A DNA stretch of 64,000 nucleotides from Bifidobacterium ruminantium DSM 6489 (GCF_000770925.1 NZ_JDTK01000001.1:174883-238882), one strand, 5' to 3'. Positions 18,872-29,040 are shown, numbered from the stretch's first letter. Notes: generated from the letters alone by a model not told the origin. Program-made: numbers and translations.

Positions 18872-19324
18872 TTAATATCCCTCGTCGATGAAGATCCATC
18901 CGTGTTCCGCCCGCGCGGAACCGGGATTCCACGCGTACCAGCTTCCCCAGCCATCTTGGGACGAGTTCTGCGAGCCGGCACGGCAAGAGATGTCATTGGA
19001 GGGGTAAATCACATTGTCCATCCCGTATTCGTCAATGGCCGTGGAAATCGAAGAACTGCCACCGGAAGCCGTGACGTCGTGTTCGGCTGCAAGTAGCGTG
19101 GCTGAACGCTTTGCGTCATATCGGACGGCATCCACGCGGCACCCGTTCCAGGATTTCAGCCTGGCAAGATCCGCTTTTACCGCGCCATCGATCTGGGACT
19201 TGTTGGACTCGCCTGTCGCGTTGATGCTGATTTGAGCGTGGCTAACATCGGCTGGTCGGAACGGCAGATAGCCGAACCAGTATGCGCCGGCAACGCATAC
19301 CAACGCGACGGTGATGGCTTTCAT
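18872..19324 (-). CDS. small secreted or membrane-anchored protein, function unknown
   Basis: 150 residues from the ATG at 19324. The N-terminus MKAITVALVCVAGAYWFGYL is a signal peptide or single membrane anchor; the rest is polar, with two Cys (in NGCRVDAV and DISCRAG) that could form a disulfide, and ends with a Trp-rich segment (DGWGSWYAWNPGSARAEHGWIFIDEGY). No family is recognised. It is divergent from the vanZ region and convergent with the ABC-F gene, inside the accessory stretch. Confidence 0.6.
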   Translation of the reverse strand: MKAITVALVCVAGAYWFGYLPFRPADVSHAQISINATGESNKSQIDGAVKADLARLKSWNGCRVDAVRYDAKRSATLLAAEHDVTASGGSSSISTAIDEYGMDNVIYPSNDISCRAGSQNSSQDGWGSWYAWNPGSARAEHGWIFIDEGY

Positions 19325-19431
19325 TTTTTTCTGCGGCCCGCATAGCACCTCCCTAACACGTTTTGCCGAAGCATACGGCGGATGCGTGATGAAACAGGAC
19401 ACATATCGAAGGATAACAGGGTACCCCCAAC

Positions 19432-19525
19432 ATCTGCTACGACGAAACACGTCAAGCGCCTCGAATCCTCTCATATGCCACGGCTCTCAGGAAAGGGAGT
19501 TCGAACACGTGTCCGCATCCTTTCC
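19432..19525 (+). pseudogene. decayed leader and 5' fragment of an ABC-F gene
   Basis: About 65 bases (19432-19498) align with the leader of the ABC-F gene (16884-16954), including AATCCTCTCATATGCCA and a matching peptide start MPRLSGKG. Directly after, 21 bases (19499-19519) are identical to the ABC-F coding segment 17188-17208 (encoding FEHVSAS). The ~230 bases between these blocks in the intact gene, and everything after, are missing. The leader's -10 TATGAT has become TACGAC here. Confidence 0.6.
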
Positions 19526-19678
19526 GATCAACCCAACGCACACGAACTCATGCCCAAGGATGAACAACAAGCGAATTCAGCCAAAAACGTAAACCCGACG
19601 GACGATGGCATAAACAAGACCAGCTTGACTACCGTCGAAAACAACAACGAAAAACACCACACACAAGGAAGACCGGCC
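19526..19678 (+). other. upstream region of vanZ-RDD gene
   Basis: An A-rich stretch, open in the vanZ frame and rich in Asn, Thr and Lys codons (VNPTDDGINKTSLTTVENNN). No family or membrane segment is recognisable. A ribosome binding site (AAGGAAG) stands just before ATG 19679, so this part is most likely untranslated leader left from rearrangement. Confidence 0.4.
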
Positions 19679-20689
19679 ATGTCATACGTCCTCTACTTCA
19701 GCAAGCCATTTACGCTCGCCATCGCACTCTGGCCCTTCCTCTCACTCCTGCTCACCCTACCGGTACTCGCTCTGCTCTATCACCGAGACAACCGTCTACG
19801 CTTCAGCTCAGCACTAACCGCTTACCTCATAGTGCTCTACCTCATCGCACTCGCATGCTTCACCCTGTATCCAATGCCCGAAAACGCGGCCGCTTACTGT
19901 GCCACCCATCACCTTAAACCGCAACTTAATCCACTCGAATTCATTCATGACATCCAAACCGACGGCCTCGCAGGCATCATGCAACTAGCCATGAACGTCG
20001 TATTCTTCATCCCCCTTGGCTTCTTTATGAAACGCACCTTCCGCTGGAAGCTCGCCATAGCGCTGCCAATCACATTCCTCACCTCACTACTCATCGAAAC
20101 CACACAGCTTACTGGCATCTGGGGCATCTATCCGTGCGCATACCGTCTCTTCGACGTCGACGACCTCATCACTAACACCGTAGGCGGTGCGCTCGGCTTC
20201 GCCATAGGAAACGTCATCAACCGTCTACTGCCTCAGCGGCACATCGACAAGGATGCCATCACTACCAATCCTGGCTTCATACGCCGCTGCGTGGCGCTCG
20301 CAATTGATCTGCTCATCATTGGGGCGGCTTCAGTGTCGGTTTCAGCTTTCGTATATCTGGTCGGCGCGATGATTGATGTGAACCGTGCGAACGACATCAA
20401 TTCGATTGTCTCCACCGTGTCCACCATGGTCATGTTTGTCCTCTTCGAAGGAATCATTCCGTGGAATCGTAACGGTCGCACACTGGGCGGCGGTTTCACC
20501 CGCATGACGATGGAGACGGAGGAGCGTTCCGGCATGCGCCGAGGCATATTCTATATGGCGCGCATAGTAGTGCTGTACTGCGCGGTTTATGGATTGGGAA
20601 CCAGTTGCAGTTTCTACGTGCTGTTGCTCGACATGGCGCTTATCGTGTTCTGGTGCGCCGGGAAACGCATGCCGTACGATTGCATCTGA
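19679..20689 (+). CDS. VanZ family / RDD domain membrane protein
   Basis: 336-residue integral membrane protein. The N-terminal half (about 1-185) is a VanZ domain with several membrane helices and the typical FIPLGFFMKRTF and RLFDVDDLITNTVGGALGF motifs. The C-terminal half (about 195-336) is an RDD domain starting IRRCVALAIDLLIIGAA. VanZ homologues are linked to teicoplanin or lipoglycopeptide resistance, but most chromosomal copies are of unknown role. ATG 19679 follows AAGGAAG. The frame is open far upstream into the decayed leader, so a longer N-terminal form is possible but would lack homology. Confidence 0.82.
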   Translation: MSYVLYFSKPFTLAIALWPFLSLLLTLPVLALLYHRDNRLRFSSALTAYLIVLYLIALACFTLYPMPENAAAYCATHHLKPQLNPLEFIHDIQTDGLAGIMQLAMNVVFFIPLGFFMKRTFRWKLAIALPITFLTSLLIETTQLTGIWGIYPCAYRLFDVDDLITNTVGGALGFAIGNVINRLLPQRHIDKDAITTNPGFIRRCVALAIDLLIIGAASVSVSAFVYLVGAMIDVNRANDINSIVSTVSTMVMFVLFEGIIPWNRNGRTLGGGFTRMTMETEERSGMRRGIFYMARIVVLYCAVYGLGTSCSFYVLLLDMALIVFWCAGKRMPYDCI

Positions 20690-20743
20690 CCCGTTAATAA
20701 ATCGAATGCGCAACTCGACGTGCACGATGCGACACGCCGAAGC

Positions 20744-20772
20744 TTGCATGTTCGCCACCGCTCCTGTATATT
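20744..20772 (+). promoter_or_regulatory. promoter of tRNA-Gly
   Basis: TTGCAT (20744-20749) and TATATT (20767-20772) with a 17-base spacer: a near-ideal sigma-70 promoter. Confidence 0.65.
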
Positions 20773-20804
20773 TTCAACTCGTTGCCCACCACGGTGGAAA
20801 ACAT

Positions 20805-20880
20805 GCGGACATAGCTTAGTTGGTAAAGCGCAACCTTGCCAAGGTTGAGACCGCGGGTCCGAGTCCCGTTGTCCGCTCCA
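20805..20880 (+). tRNA. tRNA-Gly (anticodon GCC), variant copy with altered T-loop
   Basis: Acceptor GCGGACA/TGTCCGC, anticodon stem CAACC/GGTTG with loop TTGCCAA (GCC), encoded CCA. It is identical to the copy at 51849 apart from base 20859, where the T-loop reads TCCGAGT instead of TTCGAGT, replacing the nearly invariant U55 by C. Confidence 0.93.
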
Positions 20881-20885
20881 TGAAC

Positions 20886-20913
20886 AAAAAGGCTCCCAAT
20901 CGGGAGCCTTTTT
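20886..20913 (+). terminator. Rho-independent terminator after tRNA-Gly
   Basis: AAAAAGGCTCCC (20886-20897) pairs with GGGAGCCTTTTT (20902-20913); ideal intrinsic terminator. Confidence 0.85.
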
Positions 20914-21121
20914 GTTGTTGCGCTGAATCGGTAGTCGATATGTCACACCTATCACGCCGATTGACAGCCTGGATATGACGGCGACCACATATGGGAAAAC
21001 GTTTGACCACGATGCGGACGATTCCTTGAATCGAACGCGTTTATGAGTCAGACTTATGACTGTTCCACGGATGTTGGCAAAGTCGCCAGGGGGTGTGGGA
21101 CGAACGGAGGTATATAAGGAA

Positions 21122-21247
21122 ATGAACGACAATATTGACATTGACACCACTTTCGTGCCGGATGATTCCGCCAGCCATTCCTGGACGGAACGAGACAGCG
21201 AACTCGTCGAGGAGTACGCGGCTCAGCTCATGGCGATGAGCATCTGA
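21122..21247 (+). CDS. small acidic protein, 41 residues
   Basis: ATG 21122 lies after GGAGGTATATAAGGAA and gives 41 residues starting MNDNIDIDTTFVPDD and ending EYAAQLMAMSI. It is strongly acidic with no Cys and no membrane segment. The good ribosome site and the terminator 14 bases after the stop support expression. No family is recognised; a small regulatory protein or antitoxin-like peptide are possibilities without evidence. Confidence 0.5.
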   Translation: MNDNIDIDTTFVPDDSASHSWTERDSELVEEYAAQLMAMSI

Positions 21248-21259
21248 CCGGCGCCAGGT

Positions 21260-21325
21260 ATAAGAAAAGGCGCATGACCCGTTTTCCGGATACAGACGGA
21301 ACGGATCATGCGCCTTTCCTTATCC
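21260..21325 (+). terminator. Rho-independent terminator after the 41-residue ORF
   Basis: Long inverted repeat with arms around AAGGCGCATGA (21268-21278) and TCATGCGCCTT (21306-21316), extended by CCGTT/AACGG, and a T-rich end CTTTCCTTAT. Confidence 0.7.
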
Positions 21326-21426
21326 GTATAATCCACGACAGGCGAAACACCGGAATGCCACGGGGAAGACAACATATGGGACAGGATTCCCGACCGGAGC
21401 GCACAACGGATCAAAGAAGGAGACCC

Positions 21427-21822
21427 ATGACGGCGAACACGAGGCGGAAAGGCGGCATCGTCAGACAGATGCTCAGCTACGGCGGCGTATCGGCGATGCA
21501 GACCTTTGTGGAATTCGGCGTATTCGCCATACTGCAGCTGATCGGTCTGCCGTTCCGTCTGGCGAACACCGCCGCGGTCTTCTGCTCCGGTACTTTCAAC
21601 TACGTTATGAATCGCAATGTCACCTTCAAATCATCGTCGAACTATGCGCGTTCCATCGCCATGTTCGTGGCCATGTACTGCTGGAACCTCTTGTTCTCCA
21701 ATCTGATGATGGCTTGGATTCCGGGACTGCTCGGATGGTCCACCATGGTGGTCAAAATCGTCACCATGGGCATGCAGGCCATCTGGGGGTTCCTGCTGTG
21801 CCGATACGTCATTTTCAAATAA
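21427..21822 (+). CDS. GtrA family membrane protein
   Basis: 131-residue protein with four predicted membrane helices and the GtrA signature regions VRQMLSYGGVSAMQTFVEFGVF and FCSGTFNYVMNRNVTF, ending WGFLLCRYVIFK. Family members are thought to flip lipid-linked sugars in cell-surface polysaccharide glycosylation. ATG 21427 follows AAGAAGGAG. No glycosyltransferase is adjacent, so the partner is elsewhere. Confidence 0.88.
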   Translation: MTANTRRKGGIVRQMLSYGGVSAMQTFVEFGVFAILQLIGLPFRLANTAAVFCSGTFNYVMNRNVTFKSSSNYARSIAMFVAMYCWNLLFSNLMMAWIPGLLGWSTMVVKIVTMGMQAIWGFLLCRYVIFK

Positions 21823-21888
21823 CCTCGAATTCCATATGGTCGTGGTTCTCCATGCCGTGAATCGCATCTCCATGGCCGCCGTTCCCCT

Positions 21889-21894
21889 TACAAT
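21889..21894 (+). promoter_or_regulatory. -10 element candidate for the Wadjet operon
   Basis: TACAAT, about 45 bases before the jetA start. No good -35 is seen at the proper distance. Confidence 0.35.
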
Positions 21895-21938
21895 AGGACA
21901 CGCATCGAAAGTCTAGGTTGGGGAAGGATGGTCGTTCG

Positions 21939-23456
21939 TTGTCAGACGTGAGACGGGAGATGGAACGGCTCCGGCCCGTATACGAAACCGGCGTGCTGCG
22001 ATTGCTGCTACGAGGCAATTCCATGTTGTACGTCGCGCTGCTGCGCTCGACGTTTGACCCACTCACCGGCGAACTGCCGCGCGAAATCGTGGAGGAACGC
22101 TTCGCGCGCAGTCTGGCAAGGCTCGCGGAAACCGGTGACTATACGCCCAAGGACGGGCAGACGAATGCGGAGGCCGCGCATGCGATCCTGTCCCAACTGA
22201 CGAAGGAAGGCGAAGGCGACTATGCCTGGCTCGCCAATTCGCTTGACATCGCCTCGCACCGATACCTGTATCGTCTCACGGCGCGTGCCCACCGCGCCAT
22301 CGAGGCGCTTGACCGGCTCGAGGACACCACTAAGGCGCTGTCCGGCGCGCAGGCCAACAGCATCATCATGGAAATCGAACATGCGCGCATGCAACTGACG
22401 GCCGACCCGCATGAACGCATCCGCCTGCTGGAACGCGACATCGAGGAGAAACAAAAGCAGATCGACGAGCTGAAGCACAGCGACACGTTGGACAAACTCA
22501 CCTCGCAACAGGTGGGCGACATCATCGGCGTCATCCACAACACATTGCGAGGCGTTCCGATCGATCTGCGCGAACTCGCGCTCGAGGAACGTGACCATGG
22601 CGACAGCCTGCGCCGCAGCATGCAATCGGGAACCATCAGCGTGGAGCAGGCTCTCGGCACCTACCATGACGCATATCACCGATCGTTCCACGAATCCGAC
22701 AGTGGTCGACGGTTCGAGGACGCGTTCCAAGTGATCGTCACCGATGAGGGCCGGCGTGAAATCGACGATGCAGTACGCGACATAGCGCAAAACCCGTATC
22801 TGGAAGGCGAGCCGGGCATCCTGCTTGCACAGGTGCGCGCCGAACTCAACCGCATATACGAAGGTATCGAGGACGTACGCAGACAGATCCGCATATCCGA
22901 CGAGGCCGTGAGCCGGCTGGTACGCCAGCAGACTGACACGCATTACCGCACCATGCTGGACAAGCTCCACAGATTGTTCGTGCGGACCAACGACGATGCG
23001 AAGAACCATCCTGGTTCGGCGGAATTCCCGTATCATACGGACACCGGCATGGCGCAGTTCCAGGCGTTGCCGTCGCGTCCGGCGAAATCGATGGCGCGTG
23101 CCACAACCGCCGGCCTGCAGGATGCGCCCACAGCGGAAATCGACGCGCCCGACCTCAAAACCATGGTCGAGATGTGCGGACCAAGGCTGACGCATATGAT
23201 TTCGCTCATCCGCCGTGATCCGGTGAGAACGTCGGACGGCATGTTCGTGGATATCGCAGCAAGCTTCAACAGGCTGCCACGCGCCGAACGGCGTGAAAGC
23301 GAGCTGATAGGATTCCTCAGCGCCATGCGGGCGCAGGACGGCTCGGCGAGCGCGGCATGGCATTGCGTATCGATTGACGGTGGAGAACGTGTATGGCGCA
23401 CCAGACCGGTTCTCGCCAGCGAATCGACGCTTGACGGCATCATCGAGGAGGGATGA
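21939..23456 (+). CDS. jetA: Wadjet anti-plasmid system protein JetA (DUF3375)
   Basis: Kleisin-like subunit of the Wadjet (Jet/Eps/Mks) SMC complex that recognises and cleaves small circular DNA. About 505 residues; it opens with a helical domain ([27 protein letters not shown]) typical of DUF3375, has a coiled-coil middle ([23 protein letters not shown]) and a long C-terminal helical part ending in a winged-helix-like region ([27 protein letters not shown]). TTG 21939 is chosen because GGGGAAGGA precedes it by 11 bases; TTG 21918 is the upstream alternative. The stop is next to jetB, and all four jet genes are tightly packed. Confidence 0.9.
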   Translation: MSDVRREMERLRPVYETGVLRLLLRGNSMLYVALLRSTFDPLTGELPREIVEERFARSLARLAETGDYTPKDGQTNAEAAHAILSQLTKEGEGDYAWLANSLDIASHRYLYRLTARAHRAIEALDRLEDTTKALSGAQANSIIMEIEHARMQLTADPHERIRLLERDIEEKQKQIDELKHSDTLDKLTSQQVGDIIGVIHNTLRGVPIDLRELALEERDHGDSLRRSMQSGTISVEQALGTYHDAYHRSFHESDSGRRFEDAFQVIVTDEGRREIDDAVRDIAQNPYLEGEPGILLAQVRAELNRIYEGIEDVRRQIRISDEAVSRLVRQQTDTHYRTMLDKLHRLFVRTNDDAKNHPGSAEFPYHTDTGMAQFQALPSRPAKSMARATTAGLQDAPTAEIDAPDLKTMVEMCGPRLTHMISLIRRDPVRTSDGMFVDIAASFNRLPRAERRESELIGFLSAMRAQDGSASAAWHCVSIDGGERVWRTRPVLASESTLDGIIEEG

Positions 23457-23458
23457 GC

Positions 23459-24289
23459 ATGACGGATGATATCGACGACCAGGATGTCGGCGCCGAGACG
23501 ATGGACGGCGGGGAAACCGGATATCCATCGGAGGAGCCCACAACACCGCAGACCATGCCGGCGCTATTCGACGGCGATACCGGCGACATGCCGCTCGAAG
23601 CGCGCAGGGCCGCGATCGCGCTCAAACGCGAACGGTACATCGACGGCAGCCTGTACGAGCGTGCGTGCGAATACCGTGAGGCCGTGGAGCGCTCGCTGAA
23701 CAACGACATGCTCAGATTGGTCGACAACACGAAATACCGGATCATGTACGCGTCGCCCGTCACTGATTCGGAGACGAACATCCGCGCGCTGAAAACGCGT
23801 GTGAGCCTTACCCGGGAAGAGGCTGCCACGCTCGCGGCCCTGCGTATCAAGGTGCTGGAATATGAGAACCAGAAGGCCGAACCCGGCGACTGGCTCATCA
23901 GTTTCGACGACATCCGCGCGATGCTCGCCACAGGTGCGGGATTCCTCGCCGCCAGCAATGACGAGGAGGGTACGGCGAAGAAGATCGCCTCCGTCATCTC
24001 GCGTATGCGCACCTACGGGTATCTCGCGGACGCCGGCGAGACGAACATGTATGTGATCACTCCGCTGGTGCCGATGGTGCTCGACCGCGACCTTGCCGAC
24101 GAATGGCTTGGCTCCGGGAAGATGGATGACGCTGGCGGCATGGACGATACCGGTACCGAAGGCTTGTCCGATTTTGACGATGAAAATGACATGGCCGATT
24201 CGAATGGGATTCCGGCATCCGATGTTGAACAGGATGCGTTCGATTTCGGCATGGCCGACGATTTCTTTGATGGAGAGGAAAACCGATGA
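23459..24289 (+). CDS. jetB: Wadjet system protein JetB (DUF4194, KITE-like)
   Basis: Accessory subunit (KITE, tandem winged-helix) that binds JetA. 276 residues: an acidic, disordered N-terminus (about 1-40), a DUF4194 core ([99 protein letters not shown]), and an unusually acidic C-terminal tail (about 212-276, rich in Asp, Glu, Met, Gly). ATG 23459 has the best spacing to GAGGAGG; ATG 23453 overlaps the jetA stop. The jetC start overlaps its stop. Confidence 0.9.
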   Translation: MTDDIDDQDVGAETMDGGETGYPSEEPTTPQTMPALFDGDTGDMPLEARRAAIALKRERYIDGSLYERACEYREAVERSLNNDMLRLVDNTKYRIMYASPVTDSETNIRALKTRVSLTREEAATLAALRIKVLEYENQKAEPGDWLISFDDIRAMLATGAGFLAASNDEEGTAKKIASVISRMRTYGYLADAGETNMYVITPLVPMVLDRDLADEWLGSGKMDDAGGMDDTGTEGLSDFDDENDMADSNGIPASDVEQDAFDFGMADDFFDGEENR

Positions 24290-27200
24290 CAGAAGACGGC
24301 ATGAAAATCGTTTCCGACCGGTGGATGCTGCGAAGCCGGCAGATTGTCAACTGGGGCTCCTACGGCGGCTATCACGTGTTCCGTCCCTCCATGGACGCGG
24401 ATATGCCGGTGACCTTGCTCGCCGGCGCCAGCGAATCGGGGAAATCCACTCTCGTCGACGCCCAGATCTCTCTCCTATATCCCTCCGGCACGCCCTACAA
24501 CAAGGCGTCGAACTCCGGACGCTCCGAACGCAACGACTACACGTATCTGCGCGGCATGATCGGCATAAGCGACGGCGACGACGGCGAGACCCCAATCTTC
24601 CTGCGCGGCAGGGACGCGGACGGCAAGCCGCAGAACATCTGGGGCGCGATCGTCGACACCTATGTGAACCGCAGCGACGGCGGCATACTGTCCTGCGGCA
24701 AGTTCCTGTACCTGACCGCCGGCGACGGGCCGGACGGGCTGCGCCGCCAGTTCGTCACGCACAACCAGCTCATCGACCCGCGGCTCATGGACCAGCATCG
24801 AGACACGCCATTCACCCGAGGTCTGATGGAGCAGACCTATCCGGGATGCACGACCCATGTCAACGCGGCCGCGTTCCACGCCTCCATCTGGCAGGACATG
24901 GGACTAAGCGCCGAAGCCTGCCGGCTCCTGCACAAGATACAATCCGCCGACGCTCCGTCGAAACTTGACGACATCTTCAAGCAAGGCGTCCTCGATGTGC
25001 CGGAATCCATCCGTCTCGCCCGTGAAACCGTCGATGACTACAACCGGTTCAGCGAGAACTTCCATAGCATGGAGGAAAAAGCTGCCCGGGTCGCCATCCT
25101 GCAGAACATCCAGACACGCTACGGCGAATACGCCAAACAACTCAGCGAACGACGCGAATACGAGCCCGTCAACCCTGATGACGAGCATGGGGAGACCACA
25201 CTTGCCGCGTGGACACGCTCGCGCATGGCCAGCGAGGTGCGCTCCGGACTGCCCGCGGCACAAAGCAAGGCGAAGGAATCGCAGGAAGCCCTCAACCTTT
25301 CGCAGCAGCGCATTGACGATCTCAACGCGCAGATCGAAGCCGTCAAGGAGCGCATCAGCGGCATCGACGGCGGCAGTCTGCAGCAGCTTGGCAAAGATCT
25401 CAAACGCGCGCGTCAAGACGCCGACGAGGCCCGTCGCCAACGGCATGACATAGCCGAACGATTCGAACGAATCGAAGGCAAACTGCCCACCGACGAGCAT
25501 GCGTGGGATCTAAAACGCGCCGCGCTGGCCGAATCGAACGACACATATGACGAACGGTTGGAGGAAGCGCAGGCCAAATACCGGCAGCTGGTGGGGGAGC
25601 TGCATGACAGGCAGCGCGAACGCGACGTGCTTCAACGGGATTACCGACGCAAGCTTGACCACAGGACGCGTATCAGCGACGAGATGGACGATGCGCGCGC
25701 GCTGATCGCGCAGGCGACCGGATTGGATGAGACGCAGCTGCCGTATGTGGCGGAATTGATGGATGTGGACGAGCGTGACGAACGGTGGCGTCTGGCGATG
25801 AACGTCACGTACGCGCCGATCGCGCAGACCATACTCGTAGACAAACGGTACGAGCAGGGATTCGCAGCGAAGGTCAGCACCATTGATCCGACACGTATGA
25901 CGCGTCGCACGTGGCGTTTCGTCGACACGGATGCACGGTACGATTCCGCTAGCAACGAGGGATGGATGTCGTCGAAGCTGCGATACAAGGAGGATTCGCC
26001 GTTCGTCGGATGGTTGAAGCAGCAGACGTCCTCGGATCGTTTCGATGCGCGTTGCGTGGACGCCATCGATGACATGGATCGCGACGAGCGCCAGGTGCAG
26101 GTCGATGGGCAGATCAAATCCGGCGATCGTGGATTCCATGGCGTCAAAGGCATGCACCAGGTCATCGGTTTCATGAACGAACGCTACCTGGCCGAGTTGA
26201 AGAGCCAGCTCGACGAGGCCGGACAAGCCGCGGAGGACGCCGACCGTCGCAGCCGGCAGATGTCCAACGCGATCGCCCTATTGCAGGACGAGCATGAACT
26301 TGCCCGTGTCATAGCCGACATGCCGTGGAGCAAAATCGACGTGGACGGGCTTGAAACGAAAGCGGAGCAGATCCGTCGGCAGATCGAACGGATCGAAAGC
26401 GATCCCGAGCTGGGGCAATTGCAGGATGAGCTGCAACGTCTTCGCCGGCAGTCGGACGTCGAAGGCAAGAACAGGTTCCAGGCCGAGGCCGACCTGGAAA
26501 GCGCCCAGCGTGCCGTCCATGCCGAGCAGGCTTGGCTCGACGCGTACGGTGACTCGGATTTCGACGATTCCACGTTGTCCGACATGGTATCGAATCTTCT
26601 GGCCGACGCGTACGAGAACTGCTTCGGCACGTACGTGCATGCGCAGGATCGTCCGCTACTCATCGCCGGTGGTGCCGACAGTGAGGGATCGATGCCATTC
26701 GACAAACGTATGATGCGCAACATCGGACGCGTCATACGTAAGCGAATCCAGGAAACCGACGAGCGGGCCAACACGCTACGCACCGACACGGAAAGTGCCA
26801 TGAGTGAATATCTCAGGCGTCATACCGCCGAAGACGACACCGTCACGGCAAGCGTGGAGGACTACCGGTATTACCTCGACGAGCTCAACATGCTCAACAT
26901 GCTCGTCACCCGCGCCGCAACCGACGAGGAGTATGTCAACAGCGTCGAAAAACTGTACATGAGCTTCCAGCAGCTCAACCGTGCGCTCAACACCGACGAG
27001 GAAAACGTCAGGGAGCAGCTCGGCCGTATCAACGGCATGCTCAAGGACCAACAGTTCGGCCCGCGTGGAGGCAGGCTCTCGCTTGGCGTGAAGTTCGGAG
27101 ACGTCGACCGGCAGTTCAGAAGATCATTGGGCGACATCATGTCGAAACTGGATGATTGGACACGCAACGGGCGTGACAATCCCATGGAGACCCGCAAGGC

Positions 27201-27744
27201 GTTCAAGGGCTGCGAGCCGTTCATCGGCAGACTGCAGGATGAGCTCAACAGCATCCATGACACGAACGGCATCAAGGAGTATGGCGCCCGCAACCTCGAT
27301 CCCCGTGTGCGCAGCTCGTTCTACGCGACCGTGCATCATGATGACGCGCCCGACGAACATATCAGCTCAACCGGCGGCAAATCAGGCGGTGCGTTGCAGG
27401 AACTCACCTCGTTTGTCTACGGCGCGGCCCTGATTTATCTGCTTGGCGGCGATCTGACAGGCAAGCCCACCTACACCACGCTGTTCCTGGACGAAGCCCT
27501 TATCAAAGCCGATGGACGCTACACCAAGCGCGCCCTCACCGTGCTGCCGCGACTCGGCTTCCAAATCATCGTATCCGCCCCGGAAAGCAAAACCGCGGAG
27601 ATCCTCAGCATCGCCAACAAGGCGTACGTGGCGTACAAGGATCCGTCCACAGGCAACTCGTACCTGCAGGAGCTCGACCGCGAAAACGCACAGGGCGAGT
27701 CGCAGGAGCCAACCGACAAAACCACACCATTGACGGAGGAGTAG
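24286..27744 (+). CDS. jetC: Wadjet system SMC-like ATPase JetC
   Basis: 1152-residue SMC-like ATPase, the motor of the complex. Walker A is GASESGKST at residues 47-55. Two long coiled-coil arms (about 310-475 and 640-760) flank a hinge-like globular region (about 480-630). The ABC signature STGGKSGG is at about 1028-1035 and Walker B LFLDEAL at about 1066-1072. The order of motifs and size fit JetC/MukB-like proteins rather than SbcC or RecN. ATG 24286 overlaps the jetB stop (ATGA) and follows GAGAGGAAA; jetD begins two bases after its TAG. Confidence 0.93.
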   Translation: MTEDGMKIVSDRWMLRSRQIVNWGSYGGYHVFRPSMDADMPVTLLAGASESGKSTLVDAQISLLYPSGTPYNKASNSGRSERNDYTYLRGMIGISDGDDGETPIFLRGRDADGKPQNIWGAIVDTYVNRSDGGILSCGKFLYLTAGDGPDGLRRQFVTHNQLIDPRLMDQHRDTPFTRGLMEQTYPGCTTHVNAAAFHASIWQDMGLSAEACRLLHKIQSADAPSKLDDIFKQGVLDVPESIRLARETVDDYNRFSENFHSMEEKAARVAILQNIQTRYGEYAKQLSERREYEPVNPDDEHGETTLAAWTRSRMASEVRSGLPAAQSKAKESQEALNLSQQRIDDLNAQIEAVKERISGIDGGSLQQLGKDLKRARQDADEARRQRHDIAERFERIEGKLPTDEHAWDLKRAALAESNDTYDERLEEAQAKYRQLVGELHDRQRERDVLQRDYRRKLDHRTRISDEMDDARALIAQATGLDETQLPYVAELMDVDERDERWRLAMNVTYAPIAQTILVDKRYEQGFAAKVSTIDPTRMTRRTWRFVDTDARYDSASNEGWMSSKLRYKEDSPFVGWLKQQTSSDRFDARCVDAIDDMDRDERQVQVDGQIKSGDRGFHGVKGMHQVIGFMNERYLAELKSQLDEAGQAAEDADRRSRQMSNAIALLQDEHELARVIADMPWSKIDVDGLETKAEQIRRQIERIESDPELGQLQDELQRLRRQSDVEGKNRFQAEADLESAQRAVHAEQAWLDAYGDSDFDDSTLSDMVSNLLADAYENCFGTYVHAQDRPLLIAGGADSEGSMPFDKRMMRNIGRVIRKRIQETDERANTLRTDTESAMSEYLRRHTAEDDTVTASVEDYRYYLDELNMLNMLVTRAATDEEYVNSVEKLYMSFQQLNRALNTDEENVREQLGRINGMLKDQQFGPRGGRLSLGVKFGDVDRQFRRSLGDIMSKLDDWTRNGRDNPMETRKAFKGCEPFIGRLQDELNSIHDTNGIKEYGARNLDPRVRSSFYATVHHDDAPDEHISSTGGKSGGALQELTSFVYGAALIYLLGGDLTGKPTYTTLFLDEALIKADGRYTKRALTVLPRLGFQIIVSAPESKTAEILSIANKAYVAYKDPSTGNSYLQELDRENAQGESQEPTDKTTPLTEE

Positions 27745-27746
27745 CG

Positions 27747-28964
27747 ATGGCAAAGGCCAGGAACGCCAAGGACGGCATGAGCATCCGTCGGGAGCTCGAC
27801 GAATACGTCGACGCTCACCTCAACCGGCACATGTACGACACCGAAGTTTCCTGGCCCCTGCGCAAGACCATCCGTCTGCCCAAACAAGCCGAACTGGAGG
27901 ACAACTACGCGCGCGTTCGCGCCCAGGACGACGTCATCCGCGACTGGGCGAACCGGCATCAATGCGAAACCAGCGAAAAGACCAAAATCGTTTCCAGCGG
28001 AATCGTCCGACAGAAAAGCCAGCTTGTCGACTCGGTGATCATACCCGACCTCGACACGGCTCTCCGTATAGCGACAAGAACCACGCGCGAACGCTATCTA
28101 CGTGAGCGCCAACGCATGCGAGAACTCGCAGACGAATTCGGCATCAGCCAAGACAGCGCGTTGAATGTCGCCAAAACACTCAAGGATCATGATGACGTCG
28201 ATTTCCGTCTCGTCATCCAAGCCGCACACTATTTCACCCGACACGACTGCCACACCATGACCCCACGCATGGTGCCGATTCCCGGGTTCAGCGCCAAATG
28301 GCTCGGCACTCCCAATTCTCAGCGCCGCAAAGCGATATGCATGCTCACCGGACGGGACAACCTCGACTTCCAGGAACGCCCCGGCGAACTCCGACTACGA
28401 TTCATGGACGCCGAGCACCACGGCCAACCCGACCTCATCATCACCCAACCATGGATCCACAACAGACCAACCGACATCGCACACGCCATCATCATCGAAA
28501 ACAAAGACACCTACCAGGCCATGCCCACCGCCGCACACGCCATCTGCATCTTCGGCAGCGGATACGCCACCCTGAAACGCATGACAACCCTCCTGCCATG
28601 GGTCACAGACATTCCCGACATCATCTACTGGGGAGACATGGACGCCGACGGACTCGACATCCTCTCCAAACTCCGCCAAACCGGCATCCCATGCGCATCC
28701 CTGCTGATGGACCCTGCCGCCTACCGGGCCTATGAACGATACGGCACCATGCTCGACACGAAAAACAAGCCACTCACCACGCGAGAGTCCAAACCCACGC
28801 CCCAGCTCACCTCCGAGGAACGCGGACTCTACGAAATGCTCTGCACCGGAACCAATGCGACATACCTGCGAATAGAACAGGAACGCATACCCATTGCGGA
28901 CGCCGCGGCCATTCTGCATGACCAATACCAATGGCCCATCGCCATGCCCGATGACACCATATAG
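27747..28964 (+). CDS. jetD: Wadjet system nuclease JetD (DUF3322/DUF2220, toprim-like)
   Basis: 405-residue nuclease subunit related to topoisomerase VI A. The N-terminal DUF3322 arm domain (about 1-180) precedes a DUF2220/toprim domain whose metal-binding residues are visible: Glu251 in [10 protein letters not shown] and the DxD motif in [13 protein letters not shown] (Asp297, Asp299, with Asp301). All catalytic acidic residues are intact, so DNA cleavage is expected. ATG 27747 follows GGAGGAG, two bases after jetC. Its stop codon's last base starts the SOS box of uvrA, and no terminator separates them. Confidence 0.92.
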   Translation: MAKARNAKDGMSIRRELDEYVDAHLNRHMYDTEVSWPLRKTIRLPKQAELEDNYARVRAQDDVIRDWANRHQCETSEKTKIVSSGIVRQKSQLVDSVIIPDLDTALRIATRTTRERYLRERQRMRELADEFGISQDSALNVAKTLKDHDDVDFRLVIQAAHYFTRHDCHTMTPRMVPIPGFSAKWLGTPNSQRRKAICMLTGRDNLDFQERPGELRLRFMDAEHHGQPDLIITQPWIHNRPTDIAHAIIIENKDTYQAMPTAAHAICIFGSGYATLKRMTTLLPWVTDIPDIIYWGDMDADGLDILSKLRQTGIPCASLLMDPAAYRAYERYGTMLDTKNKPLTTRESKPTPQLTSEERGLYEMLCTGTNATYLRIEQERIPIADAAAILHDQYQWPIAMPDDTI

Positions 28965-28975
28965 AACACCTGTTC
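28964..28975. promoter_or_regulatory. LexA (SOS) box upstream of uvrA
   Basis: GAACACCTGTTC fits the Gram-positive/actinobacterial SOS consensus GAAC-N4-GTTC exactly, with A and G flanks. It overlaps the presumed -35 region of uvrA, so LexA would block transcription. Confidence 0.75.
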
Positions 28976-29002
28976 GAAACCAACACGAAAATACGCTATC
29001 CT
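28973..29002 (+). promoter_or_regulatory. uvrA promoter candidate
   Basis: TTCGAA (28973-28978) and TATCCT (28997-29002), 18 bases apart, directly over the SOS box. The match to consensus is moderate. Confidence 0.45.
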
Positions 29003-29040
29003 ATACACCTAGAACAGGCACAACAAAAGCGGAGGGGAAA

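Noticed and set aside
22008..23546. Minus-strand frame opposite jetA
   Set aside because: Shadow of jetA; composition is Arg/His/Val-rich as in reverse-complement frames.
24286..27744. jetC read as SbcC or RecN
   Set aside because: Neighbours jetA, jetB and jetD and the absence of an SbcD or the RecN pattern make Wadjet the better reading.
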